NCBI RefSeq assembly: GCF_019633745.1
Contig: NZ_CP037968.1
Location: forward strand, 310,001-374,000
Reading direction: 5' to 3'
Source of the DNA: Methanofollis formosanus
Lineage (GTDB): Archaea > Halobacteriota > Methanomicrobia > Methanomicrobiales > Methanofollaceae
DNA length: 64,000 nt
How positions within the stretch are numbered: position 1 is the stretch's first letter; each line of letters starts with the position of its first letter. The notes below the pieces were generated by a model that was not told the DNA's origin, made no database searches, and saw nothing but the letters and a program-made list of their open reading frames with translations. Below, one piece after another: positions 1 to 9,690 of this stretch. Position numbers and translations under genes: made by a program.

Positions 1-912
1 TCGAAGGCCCCGATGCCGGTGACCGACTGGAGAAAGACCGGGATGATGAAGAGGAAGCCGGCGAGCACCGCGGTCTGGAGACTGCCGACGATGTTGCCGA
101 CGAGAAACATCCGGTCGAAGAAGAGATCGATCTCGACGAGCGGTGTGCGCCCGGTCCGCTTCAGCCGCCGTTCCCACCAGAAGAAGATCGCCAGCAGGAG
201 GAGGCCGCCCCCGATGAAGATGGGGATGACCCGCCACACCCCCAGGTTTTTGAGCTGGAGGATCCCGATGACGATGAGGAAGAGCCCGGCGGAGGAGAGA
301 AAAGTCCCGACAAAGTCGAGGTTCCTGAATCGCTCGGTCGGCTTCGAGCCCGAGAGGAGGACCGAGGCGAGGAGGATGACGACAACGACCAGGAGTTCGA
401 GCCTGAAGGCCCAGCGCCAGGAATAGAAGGAGGTGAGGTACCCCCCGATGATCGGGCCGAAGGCCGCCCCGGCCGCGGCGACCCCGCCCCAGACCCCGAA
501 GGCGACGGCCCGGTCCCGCCCCGTATACGCGGCGGTGAGGAAGGTGGCCGTCGCCGGCATCATGAAGACCGCCCCCACCCCCTCGAAGATCGACCACCCG
601 ACGAGCAGCACCCCGAGGTTCCAGCTCATCGAGGCGACGAAGGTGCCGATGCCGTACAGCACCACCCCGAAGAGGAAGGCGCGTTTTCGCCCCATCACGT
701 CCTGCATCCTGCTCCCGAAGAGCATGAAGGAGGCCATGATCAGGGCATAGATCGCGATGACCGACTGGATCGCCGGGACCGTGGTGTCCAGTTCGACGAC
801 GAGGGCCGAGATCGAGACGTTCATGATGGTCGTGTCGATGACCATGATGAAGATGGCCAGGCAGACGACGACGAGAACGCCCCATTTCTTCAGTCCCGCC
901 GGCCCTTCCATC
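1..912 (-). CDS. MFS exporter, DHA2/EmrB type (C-terminus cut by window edge)
   Basis: The 304 visible codons start with ATG at 912 and run off the window. They give successive hydrophobic helices. The segment around residues 100-145 (GVGAVFMMPATATF, then GAAFGPIIGGYL and the charged WRWAF turn) is the antiporter motif C region of proton-driven drug exporters of the 14-helix DHA2 family. An early LDTTVPAIQ motif in the first helix is also typical of that family. It would export amphipathic compounds across the cytoplasmic membrane; the substrate cannot be read from sequence. It lies downstream of the DUF6325-like gene and the sulfatase on the same strand with a short gap, so co-transcription is possible. 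Confidence 0.85.
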
Positions 913-944
913 TCTCCCCCCCCGGCCCTTACCGTGCGGCCCCC

Positions 945-1499
945 TCACCGTGCGGCGAGCGGGACCTTCATCTTCTTCTCTTCTTCCTCGGCCGCCTCCA
1001 CCGCCTCGGCGAGTTCGGCGCCGACGCTTATCAGGACTTCGGGCGTCAGCATCCCCTGCGTGAGGACCACACCGCCCGCCGACTTGATCGCGTCCCGCAG
1101 CTCGAGCGCCCATCTATGCTCGACGAGCATGATCGCCGCGGCGGAGTTCGACGGGATCGAGAGACTGATGTCCTCAAGGTCGTCCTCGGTGAGCCCGAGG
1201 TCGCGCTCTGAGACGGCCATCGCGCCGGCCTCCGCGCCGGCCCGCGCCCCTTCCCGGCCGGCGGCGCCGTACCCGATGAGCCCGCCGATGACGGCGCCGA
1301 AGCGTGCCGCCTCCTCGTCGGTGAGGTCAGTCGCCTCAAAGGAGGAGATATTCCCGTCCTCGTCCTTCCAGACAAACTGGAGATCGATGAGCCTGAGCAA
1401 CCCCTCCTCTCGCACTTTTCTCAACTGTTCCAGGATCTCTCCGTGAAAGTCGGGGTCCTTGAACCCGATCACGAAGAGCTGTACCGGTCCGAATGCCAT
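945..1499 (-). CDS. DUF1269/DUF6325-like protein
   Basis: This 184-residue protein begins MAFGPVQLFVIGF, a start seen in the DUF1269/DUF6325 family. That family has an N-terminal alpha/beta part and a central Gly/Ala-rich segment (AVIGGLIGYGAAGREGARAG), often linked to membrane association. The C-terminus is Glu-rich. I chose the ATG at 1499 because a G-run precedes it at useful spacing; an upstream in-frame ATG at 1541 would overlap the sulfatase stop. Function unknown. It sits between sulfatase and MFS genes on the same strand. Confidence 0.7.
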   Translation of the reverse strand: MAFGPVQLFVIGFKDPDFHGEILEQLRKVREEGLLRLIDLQFVWKDEDGNISSFEATDLTDEEAARFGAVIGGLIGYGAAGREGARAGAEAGAMAVSERDLGLTEDDLEDISLSIPSNSAAAIMLVEHRWALELRDAIKSAGGVVLTQGMLTPEVLISVGAELAEAVEAAEEEEKKMKVPLAAR

Positions 1500-1533
1500 C
1501 GTTTCATTCCCCCCATATAAGACTCCGAGCCGT

Positions 1534-3885
1534 TTACTCACGGCTCATCATCGCCTCACCTTCGGTCTCCAGGTGGACATAGGGCTCCCCGCTCACGTCC
1601 ACCAGCACTTTCTTCAGCGTCCCGGTGAACTGCCAGGGGCGCTCGCCCGGATAGTCCGCGGTCACCGGACTTCCCCGCTGGAGCCCGACACTGATCCCGC
1701 CGCCGCTGAGCGAGAATTTTCCGGGCTGGGTCTTGATTTCCCCTTCGCCCACCATCCTGTCGTCGATGTACAGCGCAAGTCGGCCGTGGGCCGTCCCCTT
1801 CGGCTCTTCGCCGGTTTTGGTGAAGACGGCCGAGAGGATGCCCGCTCCCTCCGGCACCTCAACGAAACTGCTGACCTGCTGCACGGTGCTGCCCGCAAAA
1901 TTGTAGACATAATGGAGATGGTTGTCCTTGATATAGAGGGCATGCCCGCCGAAGGTGTCGCCCTGGGCGAAGAGCACGCCCTCGGCGCCGCCGTCCGGGA
2001 TCTCCACATCGGCGGCGATGGCGTACGACTGGTTGCGGATATTCACCCCCACCGCCTGGGGCACCGGGTTTGTCCCCGGATAGTAGGCGAAGAGGTTTCG
2101 CCGCGGCGCCGGTTGTGGTCTGGGCGAGGTGAGCACCTCGATCGCCGGCCGGTCGTCGAGCGGAAGCCCGCCATACCGCCCGGCCTCATGGAACCAGAGG
2201 GCCTTGAGGTGTTCGAGCATCTCAGGGTATTTTTCCGCGAGATTTCGCACCTCCGAACGGTCGATATCGGTATGGTAGAGTTCCCAGGTGTCCTCCATGA
2301 ACCGGCCCCAGCCCGAGAGCGTCGGGTGGGTGGTGACCGCCTTCCAGCCCCGGTGCCAGATCCCCCGGCTCCCGAGCATCGTGTAATACTGGGTCTCTTT
2401 GCGGCTCTCAACACCCGGTGCGTCGAAGGAGTAGCGCATGCTCACCCCTTCGAGCGGCCACTGGGTGACGCCCTTCACGGCCTCCGGCATCTTGAGCCCG
2501 ATGCATTCCAGGATGGTCGGGGCAACGTCGACGGCATGGTGGTACTGGTGCCTCACCTCGCCCCTTGCCCGCAACCCCTTCGGCCAGTGCATGATGAGGG
2601 GGTCGGCGATTCCGCCGGCATAACAGTAGCGTTTCCACATCTTGAAGGGCGTGTTGAAGGCCATCGCCCAGCCGTTGCAGTAGTGGTTGTAGGTCTCCGG
2701 GCCGCCGAGGAGGTCGAGCATCGTGAGGTTCTCTTCCAGGCTCTCCGGGATCCCGTTGAAGAACTTGTTCTCGTTGACCGAACCGTATGGGCCGCCCTCG
2801 GCACTGGCCCCGTTGTCAGAGACCAGGACGATGAGCGTGTTCTCCAGTTCCCCGGCCTCCTCCAGGTATGAGATGATCCTGCCGATCTGGTGGTCGGTGT
2901 GGCTGAGGAACCCGGCATAGACCTCGGCCATCCTTGAGAAGAGTCGCTTTTCCTCGTCTGCGAGCGAGTCCCAGGGGAGAGTGTGGTCGGTCTCGGGGAA
3001 GGGTTTTCCGTCAGGCCCTTCTCTGCTCTCGGGCGTGCCGATCGGGTTGATGGGCGGGAGTTCGGTCTCAGGCGGGACGATCCCCATCTCCTTCTGGCGC
3101 GCCAGCACCTCCTCCCGGTAGTGCTCGTAGCCCTCGTCGAACTTCCCGGCGTACCGCTCGATCCAGTCCTTCGGGACATGGTGCGGGGCATGGGTGGCGC
3201 CGGGAGCGTAGTACATGAAGAAGGGCTTGTGCGGATCGATCTGCCTGAGATCGCGGAGGTACGTGATCGCTTCGTCGGTGAGATCTTCGGTGAGGTGATA
3301 CCCCTCCGCAGGCGTCGCGGGTTGGTCGACCGATTGGTTGTCCGAGACGAGAGACGGGAAATACTGGTTCGTCTCGCCGCCCAGGAAACCGTAATACCGC
3401 TCGAACCCCCGGCCGACCGGCCAGTTGCGCCGCGTCGAGGCGAGGTGCATCTCCTCCTCGGGACAGAGATGCCACTTGCCGAGCATACAGGTGCCGTACC
3501 CCGCCTCGACGAGCACCTCGGCAAGGGTGGCGCACTCGAAGGGGATGTGTCCGTTCGAGTTCGGAAATCCGGTGGTCCCCTCGGCGATGCAGGCCATGCC
3601 GGCGGTGGTGTGGTTGCGGCCGGTGAGCAGGCAGGCGCGGGTCGGCGAGCAGAGGGCGGTGGTGTGCCACTGGGTGTACAGAAGTCCGTCTCCGGCGAGG
3701 CGGTCGATGTTCGGCGTCTCGATCAGGCCGCCGTAACAGGAAAACGCTGAGAACCCGACGTCGTCGAGGACGATCATCAGGACGTTCGGTGCATCCTTCG
3801 GCGCTGTGGGGGCTTCGTAGGGGGTCCAGTCAGGGACCGAGTCCCTGATGTCCAGGTTGATCACTCCTTTGAACGGTTCAGGCAT
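1534..3885 (-). CDS. Arylsulfatase (type I, Cys-type sulfatase)
   Basis: The 783-residue enzyme has the complete alkaline-phosphatase-superfamily sulfatase layout. The metal ligands Asp41-Asp42 lie in VLMIVLDDVGFS. The sulfatase signature C-S-P-T-R begins at Cys79, the residue that must be converted to formylglycine. A second metal site lies in LIVLVSDNGAS. The C-terminal ~150 residues form a beta-rich domain as in AtsA-type enzymes. No signal peptide is visible, so it probably acts in the cytoplasm on sulfate esters. A maturase (FGE or anaerobic radical-SAM type) is needed and none lies in this window. Such genes are uncommon in methanogens, so acquisition by transfer is plausible (inference). 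Confidence 0.9.
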   Translation of the reverse strand: MPEPFKGVINLDIRDSVPDWTPYEAPTAPKDAPNVLMIVLDDVGFSAFSCYGGLIETPNIDRLAGDGLLYTQWHTTALCSPTRACLLTGRNHTTAGMACIAEGTTGFPNSNGHIPFECATLAEVLVEAGYGTCMLGKWHLCPEEEMHLASTRRNWPVGRGFERYYGFLGGETNQYFPSLVSDNQSVDQPATPAEGYHLTEDLTDEAITYLRDLRQIDPHKPFFMYYAPGATHAPHHVPKDWIERYAGKFDEGYEHYREEVLARQKEMGIVPPETELPPINPIGTPESREGPDGKPFPETDHTLPWDSLADEEKRLFSRMAEVYAGFLSHTDHQIGRIISYLEEAGELENTLIVLVSDNGASAEGGPYGSVNENKFFNGIPESLEENLTMLDLLGGPETYNHYCNGWAMAFNTPFKMWKRYCYAGGIADPLIMHWPKGLRARGEVRHQYHHAVDVAPTILECIGLKMPEAVKGVTQWPLEGVSMRYSFDAPGVESRKETQYYTMLGSRGIWHRGWKAVTTHPTLSGWGRFMEDTWELYHTDIDRSEVRNLAEKYPEMLEHLKALWFHEAGRYGGLPLDDRPAIEVLTSPRPQPAPRRNLFAYYPGTNPVPQAVGVNIRNQSYAIAADVEIPDGGAEGVLFAQGDTFGGHALYIKDNHLHYVYNFAGSTVQQVSSFVEVPEGAGILSAVFTKTGEEPKGTAHGRLALYIDDRMVGEGEIKTQPGKFSLSGGGISVGLQRGSPVTADYPGERPWQFTGTLKKVLVDVSGEPYVHLETEGEAMMSRE

Positions 3886-3935
3886 GGTCTCTCCTCCGCG
3901 ATCGCCTCTGCCATGCGGTCATCTCATATATCTTT

Positions 3936-4472
3936 TCACCTCGCCCTGATCCCGGCCGCGATCGCCACGATCCCGCCGACGACGGCGAAGGCCCCGAAGA
4001 CGAACGGGAGCGTCACGGCGCCGATGAGCGGGTTGAAGATGAGAATGATCCCGAAGATCAGGCTCAGAAGACCGAGGACCCCGGTCCCAACGCCCCCGCC
4101 CCGCATGGCCCAGGCGAGTCTGGTGATCCCGTACACGATCCCCCAGATCCCGAGCACGATGATCAGAAAGGCCAGGAGCACGAACGGGGCATAGATGGGA
4201 TAGAGCAGGATCACGATCCCGGCGAGGATCCCGAGTACCCCCGAGAGGATGTTCCATCCCCTGTTCTCACGGTTCGATACCGCGCCGATGAGCGCCAGGA
4301 CTCCTCCGAAGAGCCACAAGATCCCGAGGAACTGGACAATCACGACCATCGTGACGCCCGGACTGGTCAGGAGGAGTATCCCGATGACAAGGGCCGCGAT
4401 CCCCTCGAGCACCACGGCCCACCACGGCAGTTCAAAGCCCTCGTATCCTGGAGGACCACCGGTTTCTTCCAT
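3936..4472 (-). CDS. HdeD/DUF308 family membrane protein
   Basis: This 178-residue protein consists of about six closely spaced hydrophobic helices with short Gly-rich turns (ITSPGVTMVVIVQFLGILWL-like pattern). Paired helices repeat internally as in HdeD/DUF308 proteins, which are linked to acid or general stress in bacteria. It ends just upstream of the sulfatase start on the same strand. Role in archaea unknown. Confidence 0.8.
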   Translation of the reverse strand: MEETGGPPGYEGFELPWWAVVLEGIAALVIGILLLTSPGVTMVVIVQFLGILWLFGGVLALIGAVSNRENRGWNILSGVLGILAGIVILLYPIYAPFVLLAFLIIVLGIWGIVYGITRLAWAMRGGGVGTGVLGLLSLIFGIILIFNPLIGAVTLPFVFGAFAVVGGIVAIAAGIRAR

Positions 4473-4602
4473 TTTTTCCCTCCGACGTCCTGTTTCCAGA
4501 CGAACGGTGTGTCGAGCGCTGAAAGACGGTGTGCCGGTCGGGTCTGGTGATGGACGGCCTCACTGGGTCATGCCCGTGAATAAATCTTTCCGCCCTTCGG
4601 CT

Positions 4603-5136
4603 TCAGAAGACGATACTGACGAGCCCGAGAGAAGTGACGAGTACGGCAAGGGAAGCGAGGATCCATCCGATGAGGATGAAGAGCACCGAATATCTCCGGT
4701 CCCACCCGAAGATCCAGGCGATGACCGGGCAGGCGTACAGCCCCAGGCCCGGGAGCCAGGAGATGAAGATGAGCGAGTAGGCGCCGTATTTGTCCAGGAT
4801 CGTGATCTTCTTCGCCTTCTCGCCGATCCCCTCGATCCACCGGTTGACCCGTTCGGACTGTTCGGAGAAGGTGTCGCAGATCTGGAAGATCGCAAGCACC
4901 ATCCCGAGGGCGAAGGAGGTCATGACCAGGAGGATGAGGGCCGGGGGAAGGCCGAGCGAGACCCCGACGGCGGCCGCGGCCGCCTGGAAAATCAGACTCG
5001 AGGTGACCAGGGCGAGCAGCGGAGCACCCTGGAGACCCAGCGCCAGGTCGAGGAGAATCGGGACGCCAAGAGAGAAGACGAGGACATAGGAGAGCGCTCT
5101 CGAGACCTGGACCAGCAGCCTGATGAGACGGTGCAT
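4603..5136 (-). CDS. Small multi-drug export family membrane protein (COG2426)
   Basis: The 177-residue protein has four to five membrane helices, with a charged central loop (EQSERVNRWIEGIGEKAKK) followed by the conserved LDKYGAYSLIFISWLPGLG segment characteristic of COG2426 proteins. The family name comes from weak evidence; transport has not been established for archaeal members. The gene is monocistronic, with about 130 bp to the next gene on the same strand. Confidence 0.75.
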   Translation of the reverse strand: MHRLIRLLVQVSRALSYVLVFSLGVPILLDLALGLQGAPLLALVTSSLIFQAAAAAVGVSLGLPPALILLVMTSFALGMVLAIFQICDTFSEQSERVNRWIEGIGEKAKKITILDKYGAYSLIFISWLPGLGLYACPVIAWIFGWDRRYSVLFILIGWILASLAVLVTSLGLVSIVF

Positions 5137-5309
5137 CGGACTCGCCGGTTCATGGGAAGTCCCGATGATATAAAAGGATTGGGTGGCGCCGGACGAGACC
5201 GTCCTGATCGATCGTTCTTCCTGGATTTTCGTCGCCCATCATTCTACCGCACGAAGAGGGCGACGGGGATGACAACCTACGCTTCATGATCTCTTTTCCG
5301 CTTTCCATT

Positions 5310-5512
5310 CCCCATCGCAGACCCTTCACCGCCGTCTCGCGCCGGGGGGCGTTGCCCCCCGGAACCCCCCACACGAAGATAGGGGCGGGGGCGGCGATGG
5401 AGTGAGGTCTCCACGGGTTCTCCAGTCGTGAAAAAAAGAGAGCAAGCGAAGAGAAATTTTCATCCAGTATGCTTGAACCCCAGGTTCATGCCCGATTCTA
5501 TAAAGCCTCCTT
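5310..5512. repeat. Composite GC-palindrome intergenic element
   Basis: This gap contains one copy of the repeat family found throughout the window. Its core is a hairpin (GCCGGGGGG, loop, CCCCCCGG at 5341-5362) followed by ACGAAGATAGG. A second block runs toward 5512 and contains TCTCCAGTCGTGAAAAAAAG, ATGCTTGAACC and TTCTATAAAGCC. The same blocks recur near 10.0, 12.6, 26.4 and 58.4 kb, in either orientation. No reading frame is conserved between copies, so it is non-coding. Confidence 0.7.
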
Positions 5513-6544
5513 TCAGTCCTTCCTGAAATGCACGTCCATCTGCGGGAACGGGATCTCGATCCCCTCTTCCCTGAACCGCTCGTCGATCCTGGTGTTGATG
5601 AAGTCCTGCACCTCCCAGCTCATGTTGAAGGCCTTCGCCCAGACGATCAGCACGAAGTTCAGACTTGAATCGGCGAACTCCAGGAAGTAGACGCTCGGTG
5701 GGGGGTACCTGAGCACCGCCGCCGACCTATCCACGGCCTCGTCGGCGATCTCGAGGAGGATCGCCTTGACCCGCTTGACGTCGGTGCCGTACGCCACCGA
5801 GACCGGGATCTTGATCTTGAGCCGCGTCTCAGGGAGGGCGTAGTTGGTGATGACCGAGTTTGCAACCATGGAGTTGGGGATGGTGACGAGTTGATAGTCC
5901 AGGGTCTGGATGCGGGTGCTGCGCGGCCCGATGCTGACCACATCGCCGAGATATCCGTCGATCTTGATCCGGTCCCGCACCTGGAAAGGCTTGTCCATCA
6001 CGATGAGCGCACCGCCGAAGAAGTTGGAGAGGATGTCCTGCGCCGCGAGGGCGACGGCGACACCGGCGATCCCGGCGCCCGCGAGGAGCGGCGTGATATC
6101 GATCTCCAGGGTGCTGAGGATGAGAAGAAAGGCGATGAACCAGATGACGTACTTCACCACGACCTCGAGCACCTCGATGATCCGGTCGTCGATCTCGCTC
6201 TCGGTCCGCGCCGACATCCACCTGCCATAGAGATGGATGAAGTTGTACGAGAAACTCGAGGCCACCCAGGCACCGATGACGATATAGAAGGCGTTGAGGT
6301 ACCTCGAGTCCAGGATATAGGCGTACTGTGCCGGGATGAGATCCGAGAAGAGGACCGAGAAGTAGATGCTGACGACAAGCACGGTGATGACCAGGGGTTT
6401 ACCCATCGCCGCGACCAGGATGTCGTCGATCTTCGATTCCGTCCGCTCGGCACGCTTCAGCAGCAGGTGATAGGTCCAGTAAAGGATTACCGATCCAATC
6501 AGCCCGGTAAAGAGGAGAAGAATGGCGTACAGGGCGTTTCCCAT
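5513..6544 (-). CDS. MscS-type mechanosensitive ion channel
   Basis: The 343-residue protein has about four or five N-terminal helices. The pore helix and beta domain of the MscS family follow: GAGIAGVAVALAAQDILSN, then FGGALIVMDKPFQVRD and GPRSTRIQTLD. The Gly/Ala-packed TM3 and the RSTRI(Q/R)T motif are diagnostic. It should release solutes during hypo-osmotic shock. It is transcribed divergently from hypD, with 45 bp between the two starts. Confidence 0.93.
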   Translation of the reverse strand: MGNALYAILLLFTGLIGSVILYWTYHLLLKRAERTESKIDDILVAAMGKPLVITVLVVSIYFSVLFSDLIPAQYAYILDSRYLNAFYIVIGAWVASSFSYNFIHLYGRWMSARTESEIDDRIIEVLEVVVKYVIWFIAFLLILSTLEIDITPLLAGAGIAGVAVALAAQDILSNFFGGALIVMDKPFQVRDRIKIDGYLGDVVSIGPRSTRIQTLDYQLVTIPNSMVANSVITNYALPETRLKIKIPVSVAYGTDVKRVKAILLEIADEAVDRSAAVLRYPPPSVYFLEFADSSLNFVLIVWAKAFNMSWEVQDFINTRIDERFREEGIEIPFPQMDVHFRKD

Positions 6545-6589
6545 AGGTACACTTATGCTCTGGAAGGCATATTAAACTATGAGGATTCC

Positions 6590-7621
6590 ATGGCAACAGG
6601 AGACGAACTGAAGGCCGCGCTCCATGACCTGGTGGACCGCGACTACACTTTCATGCATATCTGCGGCACGCACGAGGCGGCCATTGCACGGACCGGACTG
6701 CGCAGCGTCCTCCCCGAGGGATTGAAGATTGTGATGGGGCCCGGTTGCCCGGTCTGCATCACCCCGCAGGGCGAGATCGACGCCGCCCTCGAGTTTGTGG
6801 AAAAAGGGTGCATCGTCGCCACCTACGGTGACCTTCTCCGAGTGCCGGGCACGAAAGGCTCTCTTGAGTCGTGCGGCGGAGACGTGCGCGTGGTGCAGGG
6901 CATCCACAAGGCCGTGGAGATCGCGGAGAAGAACCCCGACAAAGAGGTCGTCTTCATCTCGGTCGGGTTCGAGACGACGGCGCCGACGGTCGCGGCGACG
7001 ATCCTCGCCCGCCCTCCGGCGAACTTCTCTATTCTCTCCTGTCACCGCCTCGTCCCGCCGGCGATGCAGTGGCTGCTCGAACAGGGCGAGGCCTCCCTGG
7101 ACGGGTTCATGCTCCCTGGTCACGTCTGTGTGGTCACCGGCTACGAGGAATACGAACACTTCCCGGTCCCCCAGGTCGTCGCCGGGTTCGAGGCCGAAGA
7201 TATCCTGCTCGGTCTCCTGATGCTGGTGAAGCAGGTGAAGGAAGGGCGCCACGAGGTCGAGAACGCCTACCCGCGCGCGGTCGACCGCGAGGGGAACAGA
7301 AAGGCGATGGACCTGATGTACGAGGTCTTCGAACCGGTCGACGTGGAATGGCGCGGCTTCCCGGTGATCCCGAAGTCAGGGCTGAAACTCAAGCCCGGGT
7401 TCAGGCAGTACGACGCGCAGGAAAAGTTCGGGATCGAGATCAAACACGTGGAAAAACACTCGGGGTGCATCTGCGACCGGGTGCTGCGCGGCGTGGCCCA
7501 ACCCACCGACTGCAAACTCTTCGGGAAGGTCTGCACGCCACGGACGCCGGTCGGCCCGTGCATGGTCAGTCACGAGGGCGCCTGCAAGATCTGGAACCTC
7601 TATCATGTCCGCCACCTCTGA
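6590..7621 (+). CDS. hypD: Hydrogenase maturation protein HypD
   Basis: The 343-residue product matches the usual HypD length. It carries the invariant elements: CGTHE near residue 24, GPGCPVC, FETTAP, and the C-terminal cluster CSGCICDRV-like (here HSGCICDRVLRG), then CKLFGKVCTP and GPCMVSHEGAC, whose cysteines bind the 4Fe-4S cluster. HypD works with HypC to assemble the Fe(CN)2CO unit of [NiFe] hydrogenases, which methanogens need for F420- and membrane-coupled hydrogen uptake. The start at 6590 follows GAGGATTCC. The longer upstream reading frame is a shadow of the mscS gene. Confidence 0.96.
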   Translation: MATGDELKAALHDLVDRDYTFMHICGTHEAAIARTGLRSVLPEGLKIVMGPGCPVCITPQGEIDAALEFVEKGCIVATYGDLLRVPGTKGSLESCGGDVRVVQGIHKAVEIAEKNPDKEVVFISVGFETTAPTVAATILARPPANFSILSCHRLVPPAMQWLLEQGEASLDGFMLPGHVCVVTGYEEYEHFPVPQVVAGFEAEDILLGLLMLVKQVKEGRHEVENAYPRAVDREGNRKAMDLMYEVFEPVDVEWRGFPVIPKSGLKLKPGFRQYDAQEKFGIEIKHVEKHSGCICDRVLRGVAQPTDCKLFGKVCTPRTPVGPCMVSHEGACKIWNLYHVRHL

Positions 7622-7633
7622 GTGGCCCACTAC

Positions 7634-7641
7634 TTTTTATA
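7634..7641 (+). promoter_or_regulatory. TATA box (box A) of the tRNA-Arg gene
   Basis: TTTTTATA lies about 27-34 bp before the first base of the tRNA, the standard spacing for archaeal TBP binding and start at the mature 5' end region. Confidence 0.7.
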
Positions 7642-7667
7642 TTCGGCGAGACAACTAGTATAAGCAG

Positions 7668-7739
7668 GCCCCGGTAGGGTAGTGGATATCCTGAGAGCCT
7701 CCGGAGCTTTCGACCTGGGTTCGAATCCCAGCCGGGGCG
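7668..7739 (+). tRNA. tRNA-Arg (anticodon CCG)
   Basis: A 72-nt cloverleaf can be folded by eye. The acceptor stem is GCCCCGG with CCGGGGC. The D arm contains AGTGGATA. The anticodon stem is AGAGC/GCTTT around the loop CTCCGGA, with anticodon CCG at 7701-7703. The T arm is CTGGG-TTCGAAT-CCCAG and the discriminator is G at 7739. CCA is not encoded. A short T-run (GTTTTTGATCTCTT) follows and may end transcription. Confidence 0.95.
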
Positions 7740-8001
7740 TCTGTGTTTTTGATCTCTTCTCCAGAACATCGAGGTTATTTCTCGTTCTTTCGATCTCTGA
7801 TACCCGTGCAAAGGGCCTATGCATCCGCAGAATTGAGCTGACTTTCTCGAATCCGGGAATATTCAGAGCCCCTCAGATCACTTCAATTAAGTATCAGAAA
7901 CCCGCACTGTTAAGCTGATGCGTCCGCACTCGCCCCGCAGTCGTGTCGATCCTCTCTAAAAGGAGGCGGAGACAGAGCATTCATAATCGAGGAACAGTTC
8001 A

Positions 8002-9690
8002 ATGAAACTGCGCACCCATGTCGCACTCGTGATCGTCCTGATCACGCTCTCCCTGATCAGCGGCATCGTCCTGGCCTCACACTATCTGCTGCTCGAAGAT
8101 CTGGACGATGTCGAGAAGGCCGCAGTCGAGAGAGCCTGCGACCTGCTTGAGAGTCATATCGACAGCGAGGTGCAGAATCTCGGTCTCCTTGCGGGCGACT
8201 ACGCGACGTGGGACGAGACCTATACCCATCTGGGTTATGCCGAAACCTCCGATTTTGAATATCATTTTCTCAATGAGACTTTTATCGAATCACAGATCGA
8301 TTGGCTCCTTATTTTTGACAGAAATGAGATGCTGATAGTCCATCTCTCCTTCGGGGAGGTGAACGAGACGCCTGACCGCCAGATCCTCCTCTCCGAAACC
8401 AGGCGTCTGAACCTGACGGCGGTCGACGAGAGCACCGAAGGGATCGTCGTCCTCCCGCAGGGCCCCTCGATCGTCGCCGCCGCACCGGTGCTCAGGGGTT
8501 CGGGTGCGGGCCCTCAGGTCGGAACACTGGTCATGGGGCGGCAACTCGACAGGGAGATGGTGCAGCAGATCTCGGACGCCGCCATGATGCCGATCTCTCT
8601 CGTCAGCCCGGGCGAGCGGACCACATTCAGTGTCGCTCATCCCGGTTCACGGGTTACCAACAGGACCGAGATCGGGATATCGGCCGACCGCAAGAATATA
8701 TCGGGCGTCATCACCGTGCCGGGCCTCAGGGGATCCCCTGACTTCATCGTGATGATCGATCTCCCGCGGGACCTCTATTTCGGAGGGCTGGATGCCATCT
8801 ACACCTTTGTCCTCTTGATCATCTTCATCTCCTCGATCGGCGGGATCCTCATCATCCTGATCCTCGACCGCTCGCTCATCTCCCATTTCAGGAGGATGTC
8901 CGCTGTCGTTGAGGCGGTGCGGGCGGACCGGGACTATTCACGTCGCCTTCCGGTGGGAAAGGTGAAGGAGATGAACCTTCTTGCCTCCTCGGTCAACGAA
9001 CTCTTTGCAGATCTGGAGAACCATCTTGCCGAGCGCGAGAACTACGAGCAGACGATCCGGCAGTCCGAGGAGCGGTACCACACTCTCTTCGAGTCGGCGA
9101 AGGACGCCATCTGCATAATCGACAGGGAGCGGATCATCGACTGCAACTCCATGACCGCAGAGATGCTCGGGCGCAGGAAGGGGAGTATGATCCAGACCTC
9201 GCCGCTTGCCTACGGACCTGATCAGCAGCCAGACGGGAGGCGATCAAAAGAGGTTCTGGACGCGTACATCGCCCGGGCCTATAATGGGGAGTCCCCATGC
9301 TTTGAGTGGCAGTACCTCACCATAGACGGCGTCCCTCTCGATGTCGAGGTAACGCTGAGTCGCTTCGACCTGACGTCCGGATCGTACCTCCTTGCGATCA
9401 ACAGGGACATCTCCGAGCGCAAGCAACTCGAACAGTTGAAGTCAGAGGCATTTGCCAGGATCGAAGAGAATCTCGAGCAGTTCGCCGTCCTCAACGATGA
9501 GATCAGGAATCCTCTCCAGGTCATCCAGGCTCTCACCGAACTGAACGGCGGCGATGATGCCGAGGCGGTCCTCAGACAGGTCAGGGCGATCAACGAGATC
9601 GTCGACGAACTGGACCGCGGCTATATCGAGTCCGACAAGGTGCGGGAGTTCCTCAGAAAACACTATCAGATCGGAGAAAATGAGGAGTGA
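8002..9690 (+). CDS. CHASE4-HAMP-PAS membrane sensor with degenerate His-kinase dimerisation helix
   Basis: The 562-residue protein has an N-terminal signal-anchor helix (residues ~8-28) and an extracytoplasmic CHASE4 domain with the hallmark GDYATWDETY near residue 65. A second helix lies near residues 270-295, followed by HAMP and a PAS domain from about residue 355. The C-terminal ~90 residues look like a HisKA helix pair, but the H-box reads LNDEIRNPLQVI. Asp stands where the phosphorylated His is expected, and there is no HATPase domain. It therefore cannot autophosphorylate in the classical way. A paralogue lies 1.1 kb downstream. Ligand and partner unknown. Confidence 0.85.
   Translation: MKLRTHVALVIVLITLSLISGIVLASHYLLLEDLDDVEKAAVERACDLLESHIDSEVQNLGLLAGDYATWDETYTHLGYAETSDFEYHFLNETFIESQIDWLLIFDRNEMLIVHLSFGEVNETPDRQILLSETRRLNLTAVDESTEGIVVLPQGPSIVAAAPVLRGSGAGPQVGTLVMGRQLDREMVQQISDAAMMPISLVSPGERTTFSVAHPGSRVTNRTEIGISADRKNISGVITVPGLRGSPDFIVMIDLPRDLYFGGLDAIYTFVLLIIFISSIGGILIILILDRSLISHFRRMSAVVEAVRADRDYSRRLPVGKVKEMNLLASSVNELFADLENHLAERENYEQTIRQSEERYHTLFESAKDAICIIDRERIIDCNSMTAEMLGRRKGSMIQTSPLAYGPDQQPDGRRSKEVLDAYIARAYNGESPCFEWQYLTIDGVPLDVEVTLSRFDLTSGSYLLAINRDISERKQLEQLKSEAFARIEENLEQFAVLNDEIRNPLQVIQALTELNGGDDAEAVLRQVRAINEIVDELDRGYIESDKVREFLRKHYQIGENEE

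Noticed and set aside
5891-6589. N-terminal extension of the hypD frame
   Set aside because: It lies on the opposite strand of mscS and would more than double the length of a protein of fixed size.
7682-7918. Plus-strand open frame of 78 codons
   Set aside because: It runs through the tRNA-Arg gene and has no ribosome site or family.
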